Positions 1-7,043 of a stretch of DNA of 10,354 nt are shown here, piece after piece. Source of the DNA: Pseudomonadota bacterium (lineage in GTDB: Bacteria > Pseudomonadota > Alphaproteobacteria > Rhodospirillales > Casp-alpha2); the NCBI GenBank assembly GCA_027620395.1, contig JAQBZY010000022.1, positions 1-10,354 on the forward strand. Reading direction: 5' to 3'. The notes under the pieces are model-generated. The model had not been told where the DNA came from, ran no database searches, and saw only the letters and a program-made list of their open reading frames with translations. Positions within the stretch are counted from its first letter, which is position 1. Every line of letters begins with the position of its first letter. Made by a program: the position numbers and the translations under genes.

Positions 1-259
1 GCCTGCGGCCCGCGTGCTTGCGGTCGACGAGGACGGCTGCCCGGCGCTTTTTCAGGTCGGCGCCAATGCGTTCGGTTTCGTCGGCCATCCGGGCATCAAG
101 GTCGCCATGGTCGAGGACCTAGCCATGGAATTCGGCGATGTCGTTCTTAATCTATTGGAAGGATTCGATAAATTGCACTCCCGCCAGCGCGCGATCGAGG
201 ATGCCCTGGTACCGATCATGACCGGGCTGGTGCAAATCACCGGCTGGATGCGGAAATAG
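1..259 (+). CDS. Class I glutamine amidotransferase-like protein, C-terminal part (5' end outside window)
   Basis: The reading frame enters from the left edge (first full codon at base 2) and stops with TAG at 257-259, giving the last ~85 residues. The stretch FQVGANAFGFVGHPG resembles the C-terminal part of GMP-synthase-like class I glutamine amidotransferases, where a 'GHPE' motif carries the catalytic His and Glu. Here the Glu position is Gly (GHPG), so ammonia release from glutamine may be altered or lost; the nucleophile Cys would lie upstream and cannot be seen. A helical tail follows. It ends 106 bases before dsrE and is separated from it by a promoter-like region, so it probably belongs to a different transcript. 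From memory, amidotransferase-like genes occur near lipoate-assembly genes (lipS1/lipS2) of sHdr organisms, which would suit this place; that link is an inference. Confidence 0.6.
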   Translation, partial: PAARVLAVDEDGCPALFQVGANAFGFVGHPGIKVAMVEDLAMEFGDVVLNLLEGFDKLHSRQRAIEDALVPIMTGLVQITGWMRK

Positions 260-286
260 GCAGGACCCATTAAGCCATAAAAGTCT

Positions 287-315
287 TTGAAAATTAGATT
301 TGACTAATATAATAT
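287..315 (+). promoter_or_regulatory. Predicted sigma-70-type promoter for the dsrE-hdr operon
   Basis: In a marked AT-rich island, TTGAAA (287-292) is followed after 17 bases by TAATAT (310-315). An overlapping perfect TATAAT sits at 308-313, but only 15 bases from the same -35 box. Transcription would start about 320-325, leaving a leader of roughly 40 bases before the dsrE ATG. This is the only such island before the hdr genes, whose internal gaps are short, so it probably drives the whole run to lbpA. Confidence 0.5.
293..308. promoter_or_regulatory. Inverted repeat ATTAG-N6-CTAAT, candidate operator
   Basis: A perfect 5-base inverted repeat with a 6-base centre lies between the proposed -35 and -10 elements, where a bound repressor would block RNA polymerase. 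Its half-site spacing equals that of the ATTCA-N6-TGAAT repeat between yeeE and tusA. ArsR-type sulfane-sulfur-responsive repressors (SqrR, BigR, SoxR, sHdrR) bind short AT-rich palindromes of this kind. No regulator gene is present in the window. Confidence 0.4.
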
Positions 316-336
316 ACCTCGGCTGAATAAACGGAC

Positions 337-350
337 GGGCGCAATCGCCC
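337..350 (+). other. Leader hairpin GGGCG-CAAT-CGCCC before dsrE
   Basis: A perfect 5-base GC stem with a 4-base loop lies in the predicted 5' leader, just ahead of the dsrE ribosome site (GGGAGG, 356-361). There is no T-run after it, so it is not a standard terminator. It could stabilise the mRNA end or affect ribosome access. Confidence 0.35.
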
Positions 351-365
351 GCGGCGGGAGGGTAT

Positions 366-746
366 ATGGCATCGAAGCTGGTCATCGTCATGGTCAACAC
401 CGACCCGAAGAATGGGGAGGAATTGGGCGCGCCGTTTTTCCAGGCCACCGTCGCCGCCGCCATGGATTACGAGGTCGAAGTCGTCTGCACCGCCACCTCG
501 GGCAAGCTGATGAAAAAGGGCGTCGCGGAAAAGCTGGTGGTCAAGCCCGGCTCGCCCAAGACCGTCTACGACTTCATCAAGGATGCGCACGAGGCGGGCG
601 TGAAATTCTATTGCTGCTCGCCCAATCTCGACCTGTTCGACATGACCGAAGCTGACCTGATCCCCGAGTGCTCGGGCATCGTCGGCGGCGCGCACATCAT
701 CGAACAATTAATGGAAGACGACGACACCCGGGGCCTCACCTACTGA
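366..746 (+). CDS. dsrE: DsrE-family sulfurtransferase of the sHdr type (DsrE3C-like)
   Basis: A 126-residue cytoplasmic protein of the DsrE/DsrF-like fold. It opens with a beta strand (KLVIVMVNT) and carries adjacent cysteines C83-C84 in the segment KFYCCSPNLDLF, the position of the persulfide-carrying cysteines in sHdr-linked DsrE3 proteins. Known family role: it carries sulfane sulfur as a persulfide and exchanges it with TusA, feeding the sHdr complex. The start is the ATG at 366, preceded by GGGAGGG with a rather short gap of about 4 bases. It is the first gene after the promoter and lies 22 bases before hdrC1, so it is the probable operon head. The C83-C84 pair and short length suggest the DsrE3C subgroup; that assignment rests on memory of the family and not on an alignment. 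Confidence 0.88.
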   Translation: MASKLVIVMVNTDPKNGEELGAPFFQATVAAAMDYEVEVVCTATSGKLMKKGVAEKLVVKPGSPKTVYDFIKDAHEAGVKFYCCSPNLDLFDMTEADLIPECSGIVGGAHIIEQLMEDDDTRGLTY

Positions 747-768
747 GCCGGCGACGGAGTTCTTCGCC

Positions 769-1521
769 ATGCACGGCACAACGACCCGCATTCAGGAATT
801 CATCGGCGATCCGGTATCGGACGCGCCGGTCATGCCGCGCGAGGATTTGGAAGAAATCTTCGGCGACATTCAGAAGGACCTTCGGTTCGATCACGAACTG
901 AACGGCTGCCTGAATTGCGGCATCTGCACCGCCACCTGCCCCGCCGCGCATTATTACGATTTCAGCCCGCGCGAGATCGTCCAATTGCTTTGGACCGAAA
1001 ATCTGGAAGGCGTCTACGACGCCATGCAGGAAAAAATCTGGTCCTGCGCCCAGTGCTATACCTGCGCCGCGCGCTGCCCGTTCGGCAATTCGCCGGGCGG
1101 CCTGATCATGATCATGCGCGAGGTCGCCATCAAACACGGCATGCAATCGGCCAAGGACGTGCTGCGCCCGTTCAGCCGCGTCATGCTGAAGCTGATTTCG
1201 ACCGGCAATCAGTTGGCGCCGAACATGATCACACCGGATCATTTCCGCGATTGGGGCCCGAATATCTCAAAGGTCGACGCGCCGTTGAAGTTGCTACGCG
1301 CGGCGATCCCGATGCCGACGCTGAACACCATCGAAACGGCCTGGGAAGTGAACCTCAAGACCTCTGTCGAGCTATACACCATATGGGAAATGACCGGCGT
1401 TCTCGGCCAATTGGAAACCATCGACGAGAACCTGTTCGACGTGATCACGGATATCATGGACGAAAAGCGCGACGATTACGACGATTGGCTGGAAGACCAG
1501 AAAGACCAAGACGACGAGTGA
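769..1521 (+). CDS. hdrC1: sHdr complex Fe-S subunit HdrC1
   Basis: A 250-residue HdrC-like iron-sulfur protein. Two classic [4Fe-4S] motifs are visible: C47-x2-C50-x2-C53-x3-C57-P and C93-x2-C96-x2-C99-x3-C103-P, about 35 residues apart, as in HdrC and related ferredoxin-like electron carriers. The C-terminal half is helical and ends in a strongly acidic tail. Known role: electron transfer between the FAD subunit HdrA and the CCG subunit HdrB in the sulfur-oxidising sHdr complex. The start at 769 has CGGAG nine bases ahead. Gaps of 22 bases to dsrE and 46 bases to hdrB1 support co-transcription. Its position directly before hdrB1 and hdrA marks it as C1; the second copy (C2) lies downstream. 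Confidence 0.9.
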   Translation: MHGTTTRIQEFIGDPVSDAPVMPREDLEEIFGDIQKDLRFDHELNGCLNCGICTATCPAAHYYDFSPREIVQLLWTENLEGVYDAMQEKIWSCAQCYTCAARCPFGNSPGGLIMIMREVAIKHGMQSAKDVLRPFSRVMLKLISTGNQLAPNMITPDHFRDWGPNISKVDAPLKLLRAAIPMPTLNTIETAWEVNLKTSVELYTIWEMTGVLGQLETIDENLFDVITDIMDEKRDDYDDWLEDQKDQDDE

Positions 1522-1567
1522 GCCAGATCGGCGCTGCACGGCGGCGCCCGGCAACAGGAGACACGAG

Positions 1568-2916
1568 ATGAACAGCAGCAACGATGGCACCCGTTTCACC
1601 GGCCACGGCAACGAATGGCGCGACGCCAAGCTGGCTCCGGCCGAGGCGCAGGCGGCGACCCAGTGGGTCGAGGCCAAAATCGACAAGCGTTCGATGCTGA
1701 CCAACAAGGATCGCGTCAAAGACGTTCGCGATCTGATGTGGGATTTGGAGAAGGACGGCCAGATCGTCGTGCATCGGATTCGTGACGAGTACCAGCCGGT
1801 CACCGTCAAGACGCTGTTTGGCTGGGACAAGAAAATCCCGACGACCCGGCTCTGGCATCACAAGTCGTGCGGTCAGTGCGGCAACATCCCGGCTATCCGA
1901 CGTCGCTGTTGTGGTTGATGAACGAGCTCGGCACCGAATATCTGGACGAGACCGATCAGACCTCGTGCACGGCCTGGAACTACCATGGATCCGGCATCGG
2001 CAACGTCGAGAGCCTGGCCGCCGTGTTCCTCAGAAATTTCCATCAAGCCTACGTCGCGGCCCGCGCCGAGGGCCTGGAAGACGGTCATTACTATCCGCTG
2101 GTCCATTGCGGCACGTCGTTCGGCAACTACAAGGAAATCCGGATGTTCCTGCTGCAGTCGGCGGAACTCCGTGAGCGGGTCACCAAGATCCTGGGCAAAC
2201 TCGGCCGCCTCGTCGACGGCAAGTTGCTGATCCCCGAGGAAGTCGTGCATTATTCGGAATGGCTGCACGTCATGCGCTCTCGCATCCGCGAGCGTCAGAC
2301 CATTGATGTCGGGCACCTCCGCGCCACCATTCACCCGGCCTGCCACGTCTATAAGATGGTCCCCGAGGACGCGATCTACGACGACAGCATCCTTGAGGGC
2401 AACCGAGTCGCGGTTTCAACCGGTATCATGCAGGAGCTCGGCACCCAGGTCATCGACTACTCGACTTGGTACGATTGCTGCGGCTTCGGTTTCCGCCACA
2501 TCATCTCGGAACGTGAATTCACCCGCTCGTTCTCGATCGACCGCAAGATCAGGGTCGCGGTCGAGGAAGCGAATGCCGACGTGATGATCGGGCACGATAC
2601 CGGCTGCATCACGACGCTGGATAAAAACCAGTGGATCAGTAAAGCGTCCACGGGTTCCGACGTGGCGTTGGCGATCGTCGCCGACTGCCAGTTCGCGGCC
2701 CTGGCCTGCGGCGCGCATCCCTACAAGATCGCGCAGTTGCACTGGCACGCATCGCCGGTTGAAACGCTGCTCGCCAAGATGGGTATCGATTGGGAAAAGT
2801 CGAAGGCGGAATTCGAGGACTATCTCAAGGACGTCGCCGACGGCAGAGGTGACAACCTTTATGACCCGCGCCGCCGCTTGACTTCCGGGCCCGGCTTCGA
2901 GCGAATCCGGAACTGA
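1568..2916 (+). CDS. hdrB1: sHdr complex CCG-domain subunit HdrB1, interrupted by a single-base frameshift near 1891
   Basis: Read as one gene with the frame corrected, it encodes about 449 residues. Residues 1-108 come from the frame starting at 1568 (good AGGAG site just upstream), which stops at 1916-1918. The rest comes from the frame running to 2916. The junction lies in ATCCCGGCTATCC; one extra G gives a continuous ...CGQCGNIPGYPTSLLW... Each piece alone makes poor sense. The cysteine pattern is an incomplete HdrB type: C101-x2-C104 and a single Cys in TSCTAW in the first half, then C259 (HPACH), C304-C305 (DCCGFG) and C347 (HDTGC) in the second. Known role: HdrB proteins hold the unusual Fe-S clusters where disulfide or sulfur chemistry occurs. 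Either a sequencing/assembly error or a real lesion is possible. The cleanness of the other genes favours an error. An annotator might call only the downstream piece, for example from ATG 1918. Confidence 0.85.
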
Positions 2917-2955
2917 GGCCGCCTATACTTCGTTTGCGATAACAGGGGAATTTGC

Positions 2956-4008
2956 ATGCCTAAACCCATACTCGTGCTCGGCGCCGGCCCGGCCGGTTTG
3001 TCGGCCAGCCACGCGCTAGCCTCGGTCGGCCAACAGGTCGTTCTCGTCGACAAGGCCGACCGTCTTGGCGGCACACCGATCCTATCGGGCTACGCCAAGC
3101 TGGTGCCGAGCGGCATGTGGGCCAAGGACGCCATCGGCGGCATGGTCGATCGCGTTAAGGGCGACGGCGCCGTCCGGTCCGTGACCAGCGCCACGGTTCA
3201 GGGATTCTCGGGCGCGCCGGGCAGCTTTTCGGCCAAGCTTTCGAACGGCGAGGCCATCGATGCGGCGGCGGTGATCCTGTGTACCGGCTTCACCCATTTC
3301 GACAGCGTCAACAAGCCGGAATGGGGTTTCGGTACATTCGAGGACGTGGTGACGACGACGCAGGTCGAGCAAATGATCTCGTCCGGCCAGGGGGTGCGTT
3401 GCCCTTCCGACGGCCGGAAACCGAAACGGGTCGCGATCCTGCTCTGCGTCGGATCGCGCGACCGTCAGATCGGGCGCGAATGGTGCTCCAAGATCTGCTG
3501 CACGGTCTCGTCAAATTTGGCCATGGAAATCCGTGAGGAACTGCCAGATTGCCACGTCTATATCTACTACATGGATATTCGGACCTACGGTCTGAATGAA
3601 GACCTCTACTACTGGCGGAGCCAGGAGGAATTCAAGGTCAAGTACATCAAGGCCCGTATCGCCGAAGTGACATCCAATGGTGAAAAGCTGATCGTCAAGG
3701 GCGAGGATACCTTGGTGAAACGACCGATCACCATTCCCTTCGACATGGTGGTGCACGCCATCGGCATGGACCCCAATGTCGACAATATGCTGATCTCGGC
3801 CATCTTCAACATCGAGCTGGAGAAGCACGGCCATATCAAGCGGCTCGACACTTATAGCTCGATGGCCGCAACCTCGCGTCCGGGTGTTTTTGTCGCCGGC
3901 GCCGCGACCGGGCCTGAAACCATCGACGATTCGATCGCGCAGGGCCAAGGTGCCGCGCTGGCGGCCTTGGCCGTCGCCAACGGCAACCGGGTCCAGGCGG
4001 CCGAGTAG
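2956..4008 (+). CDS. hdrA: sHdr complex FAD-binding subunit HdrA
   Basis: A 350-residue flavoprotein. A dinucleotide-binding motif is at residues 9-14 (GAGPAG) in the N-terminal Rossmann fold, followed by an acidic strand end (VVLVDKADRLGG). A cysteine cluster follows: C164 (LLCVGSRD), C177, C181 and C182 (WCSKICC), which in HdrA proteins binds a [4Fe-4S] cluster. A second FAD-binding segment near the end (PGVFVAGAATGPETI) places the flavin. It is much shorter than methanogen HdrA (about 650 residues) and lacks its extra ferredoxin domains, as is typical of sHdrA. Known role: the flavin core of the sHdr complex, moving electrons from sulfur oxidation. The start at 2956 has AGGGGA about seven bases upstream. 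It sits 39 bases after hdrB1 and 2 bases before hyp. Confidence 0.92.
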   Translation: MPKPILVLGAGPAGLSASHALASVGQQVVLVDKADRLGGTPILSGYAKLVPSGMWAKDAIGGMVDRVKGDGAVRSVTSATVQGFSGAPGSFSAKLSNGEAIDAAAVILCTGFTHFDSVNKPEWGFGTFEDVVTTTQVEQMISSGQGVRCPSDGRKPKRVAILLCVGSRDRQIGREWCSKICCTVSSNLAMEIREELPDCHVYIYYMDIRTYGLNEDLYYWRSQEEFKVKYIKARIAEVTSNGEKLIVKGEDTLVKRPITIPFDMVVHAIGMDPNVDNMLISAIFNIELEKHGHIKRLDTYSSMAATSRPGVFVAGAATGPETIDDSIAQGQGAALAALAVANGNRVQAAE

Positions 4009-4010
4009 CG

Positions 4011-4889
4011 GTGGACGGGATGGGCCTTCCAAGCAACGCCATCGACAAGCATGGCCGGCCGGTTCTGCATCTGAGCGGACCGAAGCTGACCATGGCGCTT
4101 GAAACATTGGTTGGAACCGCTGAAAACCTCGGCGGCATAGAGGCGCTGGTCCGGGGCCTGACCTTCAAGACCGGTGTGTTTCAAGAAGTGTTCCAGCCCT
4201 CCAAGATCGATGGCCTCGACCGCGACACTTTCCTGGGATTGACGGCGTTCATGGCGCCGGTCCGGCGCCGGATCGGGCCGTGGCTGGAAAGCGCCGCGCC
4301 GGACGGCATGGAAACCGTCAAGCACGCGATCCGGACATTGCTTGAGGAAGCGACCCGCACGGCCGAGGCCGATGACGCGCTGCGCCTCTTCCAAGCCCAG
4401 TTCCCCGGCGGCAAGGCGTTCCGTTGGGTCCGCGATCTGGCCGCCGAAATACTCCACAATGCGATGCCCGAACAATCCCCGCTGATGACCCGCTGGGTTT
4501 GGGACTCCAAGGCCAACACCGGCGTCATTCGGGAAATTTGGCATGCCGACGACATCGACCGGATCACTCTGGATGTCCCCGACACTTACCAGACATTCCT
4601 GGTGTTGCGCGAGGAGCTCAGCCAGTTCCTCACCGACAACGGCGTCTTCCGCGACATGGGCCAGTATGTCGATCTGATCTGCGCGCAGATTTACGCCAAT
4701 TATGTTTCCGAGCAGGGCGGCACGTACCTCCGGACCGAATTCTCCGCCGCCGAGGAGCCGACCCAATACACTCGCCGGATGCTCGGTCTCGACGGCATCG
4801 ACCCGGAAACCGGACGAACCCGGGCCAAGGGCACCAAGGGCCGGCCGATCGTTCTCGATGTCGACGCTGCCAACAATTCCAACGATTAG
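4011..4889 (+). CDS. Conserved sHdr-cluster protein of unknown function (Hyp)
   Basis: A 292-residue soluble protein, mostly helical by composition, with no signal peptide, membrane segment or metal-binding cysteine motif. I do not recognise a catalytic motif. Its place between hdrA and hdrC2 is exactly where the 'hyp' gene of the hdrC1-B1-A-hyp-C2-B2 arrangement lies in sulfur-oxidising bacteria and archaea, which is the main basis for the call. This conserved position suggests that it belongs to or assembles the sHdr complex. The GTG at 4011 is only 2 bases after the hdrA stop, which suggests translational coupling. An ATG at 4020 is an alternative start three codons later; neither has a strong ribosome site. 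It ends 10 bases before hdrC2. Confidence 0.82.
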   Translation: MDGMGLPSNAIDKHGRPVLHLSGPKLTMALETLVGTAENLGGIEALVRGLTFKTGVFQEVFQPSKIDGLDRDTFLGLTAFMAPVRRRIGPWLESAAPDGMETVKHAIRTLLEEATRTAEADDALRLFQAQFPGGKAFRWVRDLAAEILHNAMPEQSPLMTRWVWDSKANTGVIREIWHADDIDRITLDVPDTYQTFLVLREELSQFLTDNGVFRDMGQYVDLICAQIYANYVSEQGGTYLRTEFSAAEEPTQYTRRMLGLDGIDPETGRTRAKGTKGRPIVLDVDAANNSND

Positions 4890-4899
4890 GTAGGTCCGA

Positions 4900-5649
4900 A
4901 TGCCGATCCATGAGAAATCGCTGATCCGCCAGGAAAACCTGATCGAGCATGAAAAACTCGAGATCGACGGCATCGACGTCTCTGGGCATTGGAGCACCTT
5001 CATCCAGACCCGCGTCGTTACCGATTACAACGAGGACATGGAGACCGAGGTGGCGGCGTTGCCGGGTGGCGAGCACATCCATCGCTGCTGGCAGTGCGGA
5101 TCGTGCACCAACGCCTGCACCGTCAATGCCATAAATCCGGATTTCAATCCGCGCTATTGGATTTATCTGACCCGCATCGGCATGGAAGCGGAATTGCTGC
5201 GCGACAAGGACATCATCTGGCAGTGCATATCGTGTAACAAATGCACTTACGCCTGCCCGCGCGACGTCAATCCGGAAGGCGTCATGAAGGCGCTGTCGCA
5301 TTGGCTGGAACTTAAGGGCCATACCGAGAAATCGCCGTCGATGCATTTCGACGAGGTGTTTTCCGAGCAAGTGTTCCAGACCGGCAAGATCGAGGAAGGC
5401 CGCACGATCCGGCGCTTCTTCGCCCGCACCGGCCAGGAACTCAATCAGGATTGGCTGGTCGAAATGATCATCCGGATGGTTCGGCACTTACCGGTCAAGC
5501 TGTTGTTCGCCATGGGTCTACAAAGCGTCTTGAAGCCCCGGACCCGGGGTTGGGGCAAGGCCAGAGACGCGATCCACGAATACGTCGCCGAAAAGGATGC
5601 TGAACACCGCAAGGCATTGAAACTCGACCCGCCGCACGGGCCGGCATAA
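4900..5649 (+). CDS. hdrC2: sHdr complex Fe-S subunit HdrC2
   Basis: A 249-residue HdrC-like protein with two [4Fe-4S] motifs: C63-x2-C66-x2-C69-x3-C73 (CWQCGSCTNAC) and C109-x2-C112-x2-C115-x3-C119-P. The first motif lacks the proline that follows the last Cys in HdrC1, replaced by Thr. The N-terminus (about 60 residues before the first Cys) is longer than in HdrC1. The basic, helical C-terminal region (residues ~180-249) contrasts with the acidic tail of HdrC1, so the two are not simple duplicates. Known role: electron relay paired with HdrB2 in the sHdr complex. The start at 4900 follows TAGGT, and 12 bases separate it from hdrB2. Confidence 0.9.
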   Translation: MPIHEKSLIRQENLIEHEKLEIDGIDVSGHWSTFIQTRVVTDYNEDMETEVAALPGGEHIHRCWQCGSCTNACTVNAINPDFNPRYWIYLTRIGMEAELLRDKDIIWQCISCNKCTYACPRDVNPEGVMKALSHWLELKGHTEKSPSMHFDEVFSEQVFQTGKIEEGRTIRRFFARTGQELNQDWLVEMIIRMVRHLPVKLLFAMGLQSVLKPRTRGWGKARDAIHEYVAEKDAEHRKALKLDPPHGPA

Positions 5650-5661
5650 GAGGATGAGATC

Positions 5662-6597
5662 ATGAACGAGACGCCGAAAAAATACGGCCGGGTCGCCTAC
5701 TACCCCGGTTGTGCGCTGGAAGGTTCCGGGCATGCCTACAATTGCTCGACCCAGGAGGTTGGCAAGGTGCTTGGCCTGGAACTGGTCGAAGTCGACAACT
5801 GGAACTGCTGCGGCGCCATGGAAGTCAAAAACGTCGATCCCAAGCTGCAGACGTACTTGTCATCTCGGGTGATGAGCATCGCCGCCAACGAAATGGGCTT
5901 CGATACCGTGATGGCGCCCTGCAATGGCTGCTATCACAATCTGAAGAAGGCCGAGTACGATCTCGAGCACGACCCGGAAACGGTCGCCGTGGTCGAGCGG
6001 ATTTCCAGCAAGGCCGGACACGAAACCTACAAATCCGGCCAAGTCGAAACTATTCACGCGCTCGATTGGATCAAGGAAGGCATCGGCGAGGAAGGCCTGA
6101 AGGCGCGGGTCAAAAACTCGCTAAAGGGCATCCGGGTCGCTAACTACTACGGCTGCATGTACACCCGGCCCAGGCACATCTTCCCGGAAAAGGATCAGGG
6201 ACCGGGTTCGGAATCGACCTTACAGCCGCACTTCATGGACGATCTCCTCGCCGCCGCCGGTGCCGAAAACGTCGATTTTCCGTTGAAGACGGCTTGTTGC
6301 GGCGGTGCCCACACGCTTTCCGATTCCGACATGTCGACAAAGCTGGTCATGAACATCCTCCGCGCTGCCGAAGCATCCGGCGCCGACGTCGTCGCCACCG
6401 AGTGCCCGACCTGCCATTCCGGCCTGGAAATGCACCAAGTCCGGGGCGAGAAGCGGTTTGGCTTCAAGTCGAAGGTGAAGATCCTTTATTTCACTCAGCT
6501 TCTGGGTCTGGCGCTCGGCGTCAAACCGAAGCCGCTCGGCGTGCACGAGAACATTTCCGATTCCATGGACTTTTTGAAAAGTAAGGGTTTGGCATGA
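5662..6597 (+). CDS. hdrB2: sHdr complex CCG-domain subunit HdrB2
   Basis: A 311-residue protein with two full CCG domains. The first has C17 (YYPGC), C49-C50 (NCCGAME) and C87-x2-C90 (PCNGC). The second has C165 (YYGCMYTRPR), C212-C213 (ACCGGAH) and C248-x2-C251 (ECPTC). In methanogen HdrB these motifs bind two noncubane [4Fe-4S] clusters that split the heterodisulfide, and the full set here suggests an active site. This differs from HdrB1, whose motifs are partly lost. The start at 5662 is preceded by AGAGGATGAG. The stop overlaps the next gene by 4 bases (ATGA), pointing to coupled translation. Confidence 0.92.
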   Translation: MNETPKKYGRVAYYPGCALEGSGHAYNCSTQEVGKVLGLELVEVDNWNCCGAMEVKNVDPKLQTYLSSRVMSIAANEMGFDTVMAPCNGCYHNLKKAEYDLEHDPETVAVVERISSKAGHETYKSGQVETIHALDWIKEGIGEEGLKARVKNSLKGIRVANYYGCMYTRPRHIFPEKDQGPGSESTLQPHFMDDLLAAAGAENVDFPLKTACCGGAHTLSDSDMSTKLVMNILRAAEASGADVVATECPTCHSGLEMHQVRGEKRFGFKSKVKILYFTQLLGLALGVKPKPLGVHENISDSMDFLKSKGLA

Positions 6598-7007
6598 CGC
6601 CGCTCGCCGATATCGAGCTTGAAATCTCCGCCGCCGCCGCCATGGACGACGCCAAGACCGGCGCCGAACGCCTACTCGGCCTCGGCGAGGATGTGGTTTG
6701 CCATTGGATTGCGGCGCACGGCGAAACGCCTACCACCGACTCGCGCGAGGGGTTCAGGCTTTTGGCTTTGCACCGCCAGGGCGCCAAGGGTGTGCCATCG
6801 TTCAACGCCTGCCGGGAGACGTGCCGGGAACTGGCCTATCATTTGAACCTGATAAGCGCCAAACCGGACCATCCCGAGGTTGCCAGCCGGCTGCAAATGA
6901 TGGGCTTGATTGCCACCCATCTTTATCTTTTCATAGCCGGGAAGCTTGAGGAATCGGAGCTTGGCGATTTCTGTTGTTCCTCTCGGCCGCTACACGCGGC
7001 AGAATAG
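6594..7007 (+). CDS. Uncharacterised small helical protein coupled to hdrB2
   Basis: A 137-residue protein of unrecognised family. Its ATG overlaps the hdrB2 stop (ATGA), so it is probably translated by ribosomes leaving hdrB2, and it ends 36 bases before lbpA. It appears mostly helical and soluble. Cysteines are visible at VVCHW, in FNACRETCREL (Cys-x3-Cys) and as CC near the C-terminus (DFCCSS). A Cys-x3-Cys plus a vicinal pair could serve thiol or metal chemistry, but no known binding motif is matched. Being locked between an sHdr subunit and LbpA suggests a role in complex assembly or in the LbpA interaction; this is inference only. Coding potential is supported by the overlap, operon spacing and GC-rich third positions like those of its neighbours. 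Confidence 0.75.
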   Translation: MTPLADIELEISAAAAMDDAKTGAERLLGLGEDVVCHWIAAHGETPTTDSREGFRLLALHRQGAKGVPSFNACRETCRELAYHLNLISAKPDHPEVASRLQMMGLIATHLYLFIAGKLEESELGDFCCSSRPLHAAE

Positions 7008-7031
7008 GACGGCAGCAACGGAACCGGCTTG

Positions 7032-7036
7032 GGAGG
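7032..7036 (+). promoter_or_regulatory. Ribosome binding site that sets the lbpA start
   Basis: GGAGG lies seven bases before the ATG at 7044. The open frame extends upstream to 7029, but an upstream start would place this site inside or too close to the coding region, so ATG 7044 is chosen. Confidence 0.7.
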
Positions 7037-7043
7037 AAAAAAT

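Noticed and set aside
736..1242. Minus-strand open frame opposite hdrC1
   Set aside because: The plus-strand frame carries two clear [4Fe-4S] motifs and operon spacing; the opposite frame has no family features.
1886..1897. Programmed -1 ribosomal frameshift in hdrB1
   Set aside because: The direction would fit, but no X-XXY-YYZ slippery heptamer is present and HdrB proteins are not known to use recoding; deletion or sequencing error is simpler.
3852..5003. Long minus-strand open frame (383 codons) across hdrA, hyp and hdrC2
   Set aside because: It lies opposite three well-supported genes; GC-rich codon use commonly leaves such antisense frames open, and no protein motif is visible.
4630..5487. 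Minus-strand open frame (285 codons) opposite hyp and hdrC2
   Set aside because: It is a shadow of the hdrC2 frame with Fe-S motifs on the plus strand, and its composition looks random.
769..6597. Methanogen-type heterodisulfide reductase
   Set aside because: HdrA is short (350 residues), HdrC/HdrB are duplicated, and dsrE, tusA and lbpA are neighbours, which is the sulfur-oxidising arrangement.
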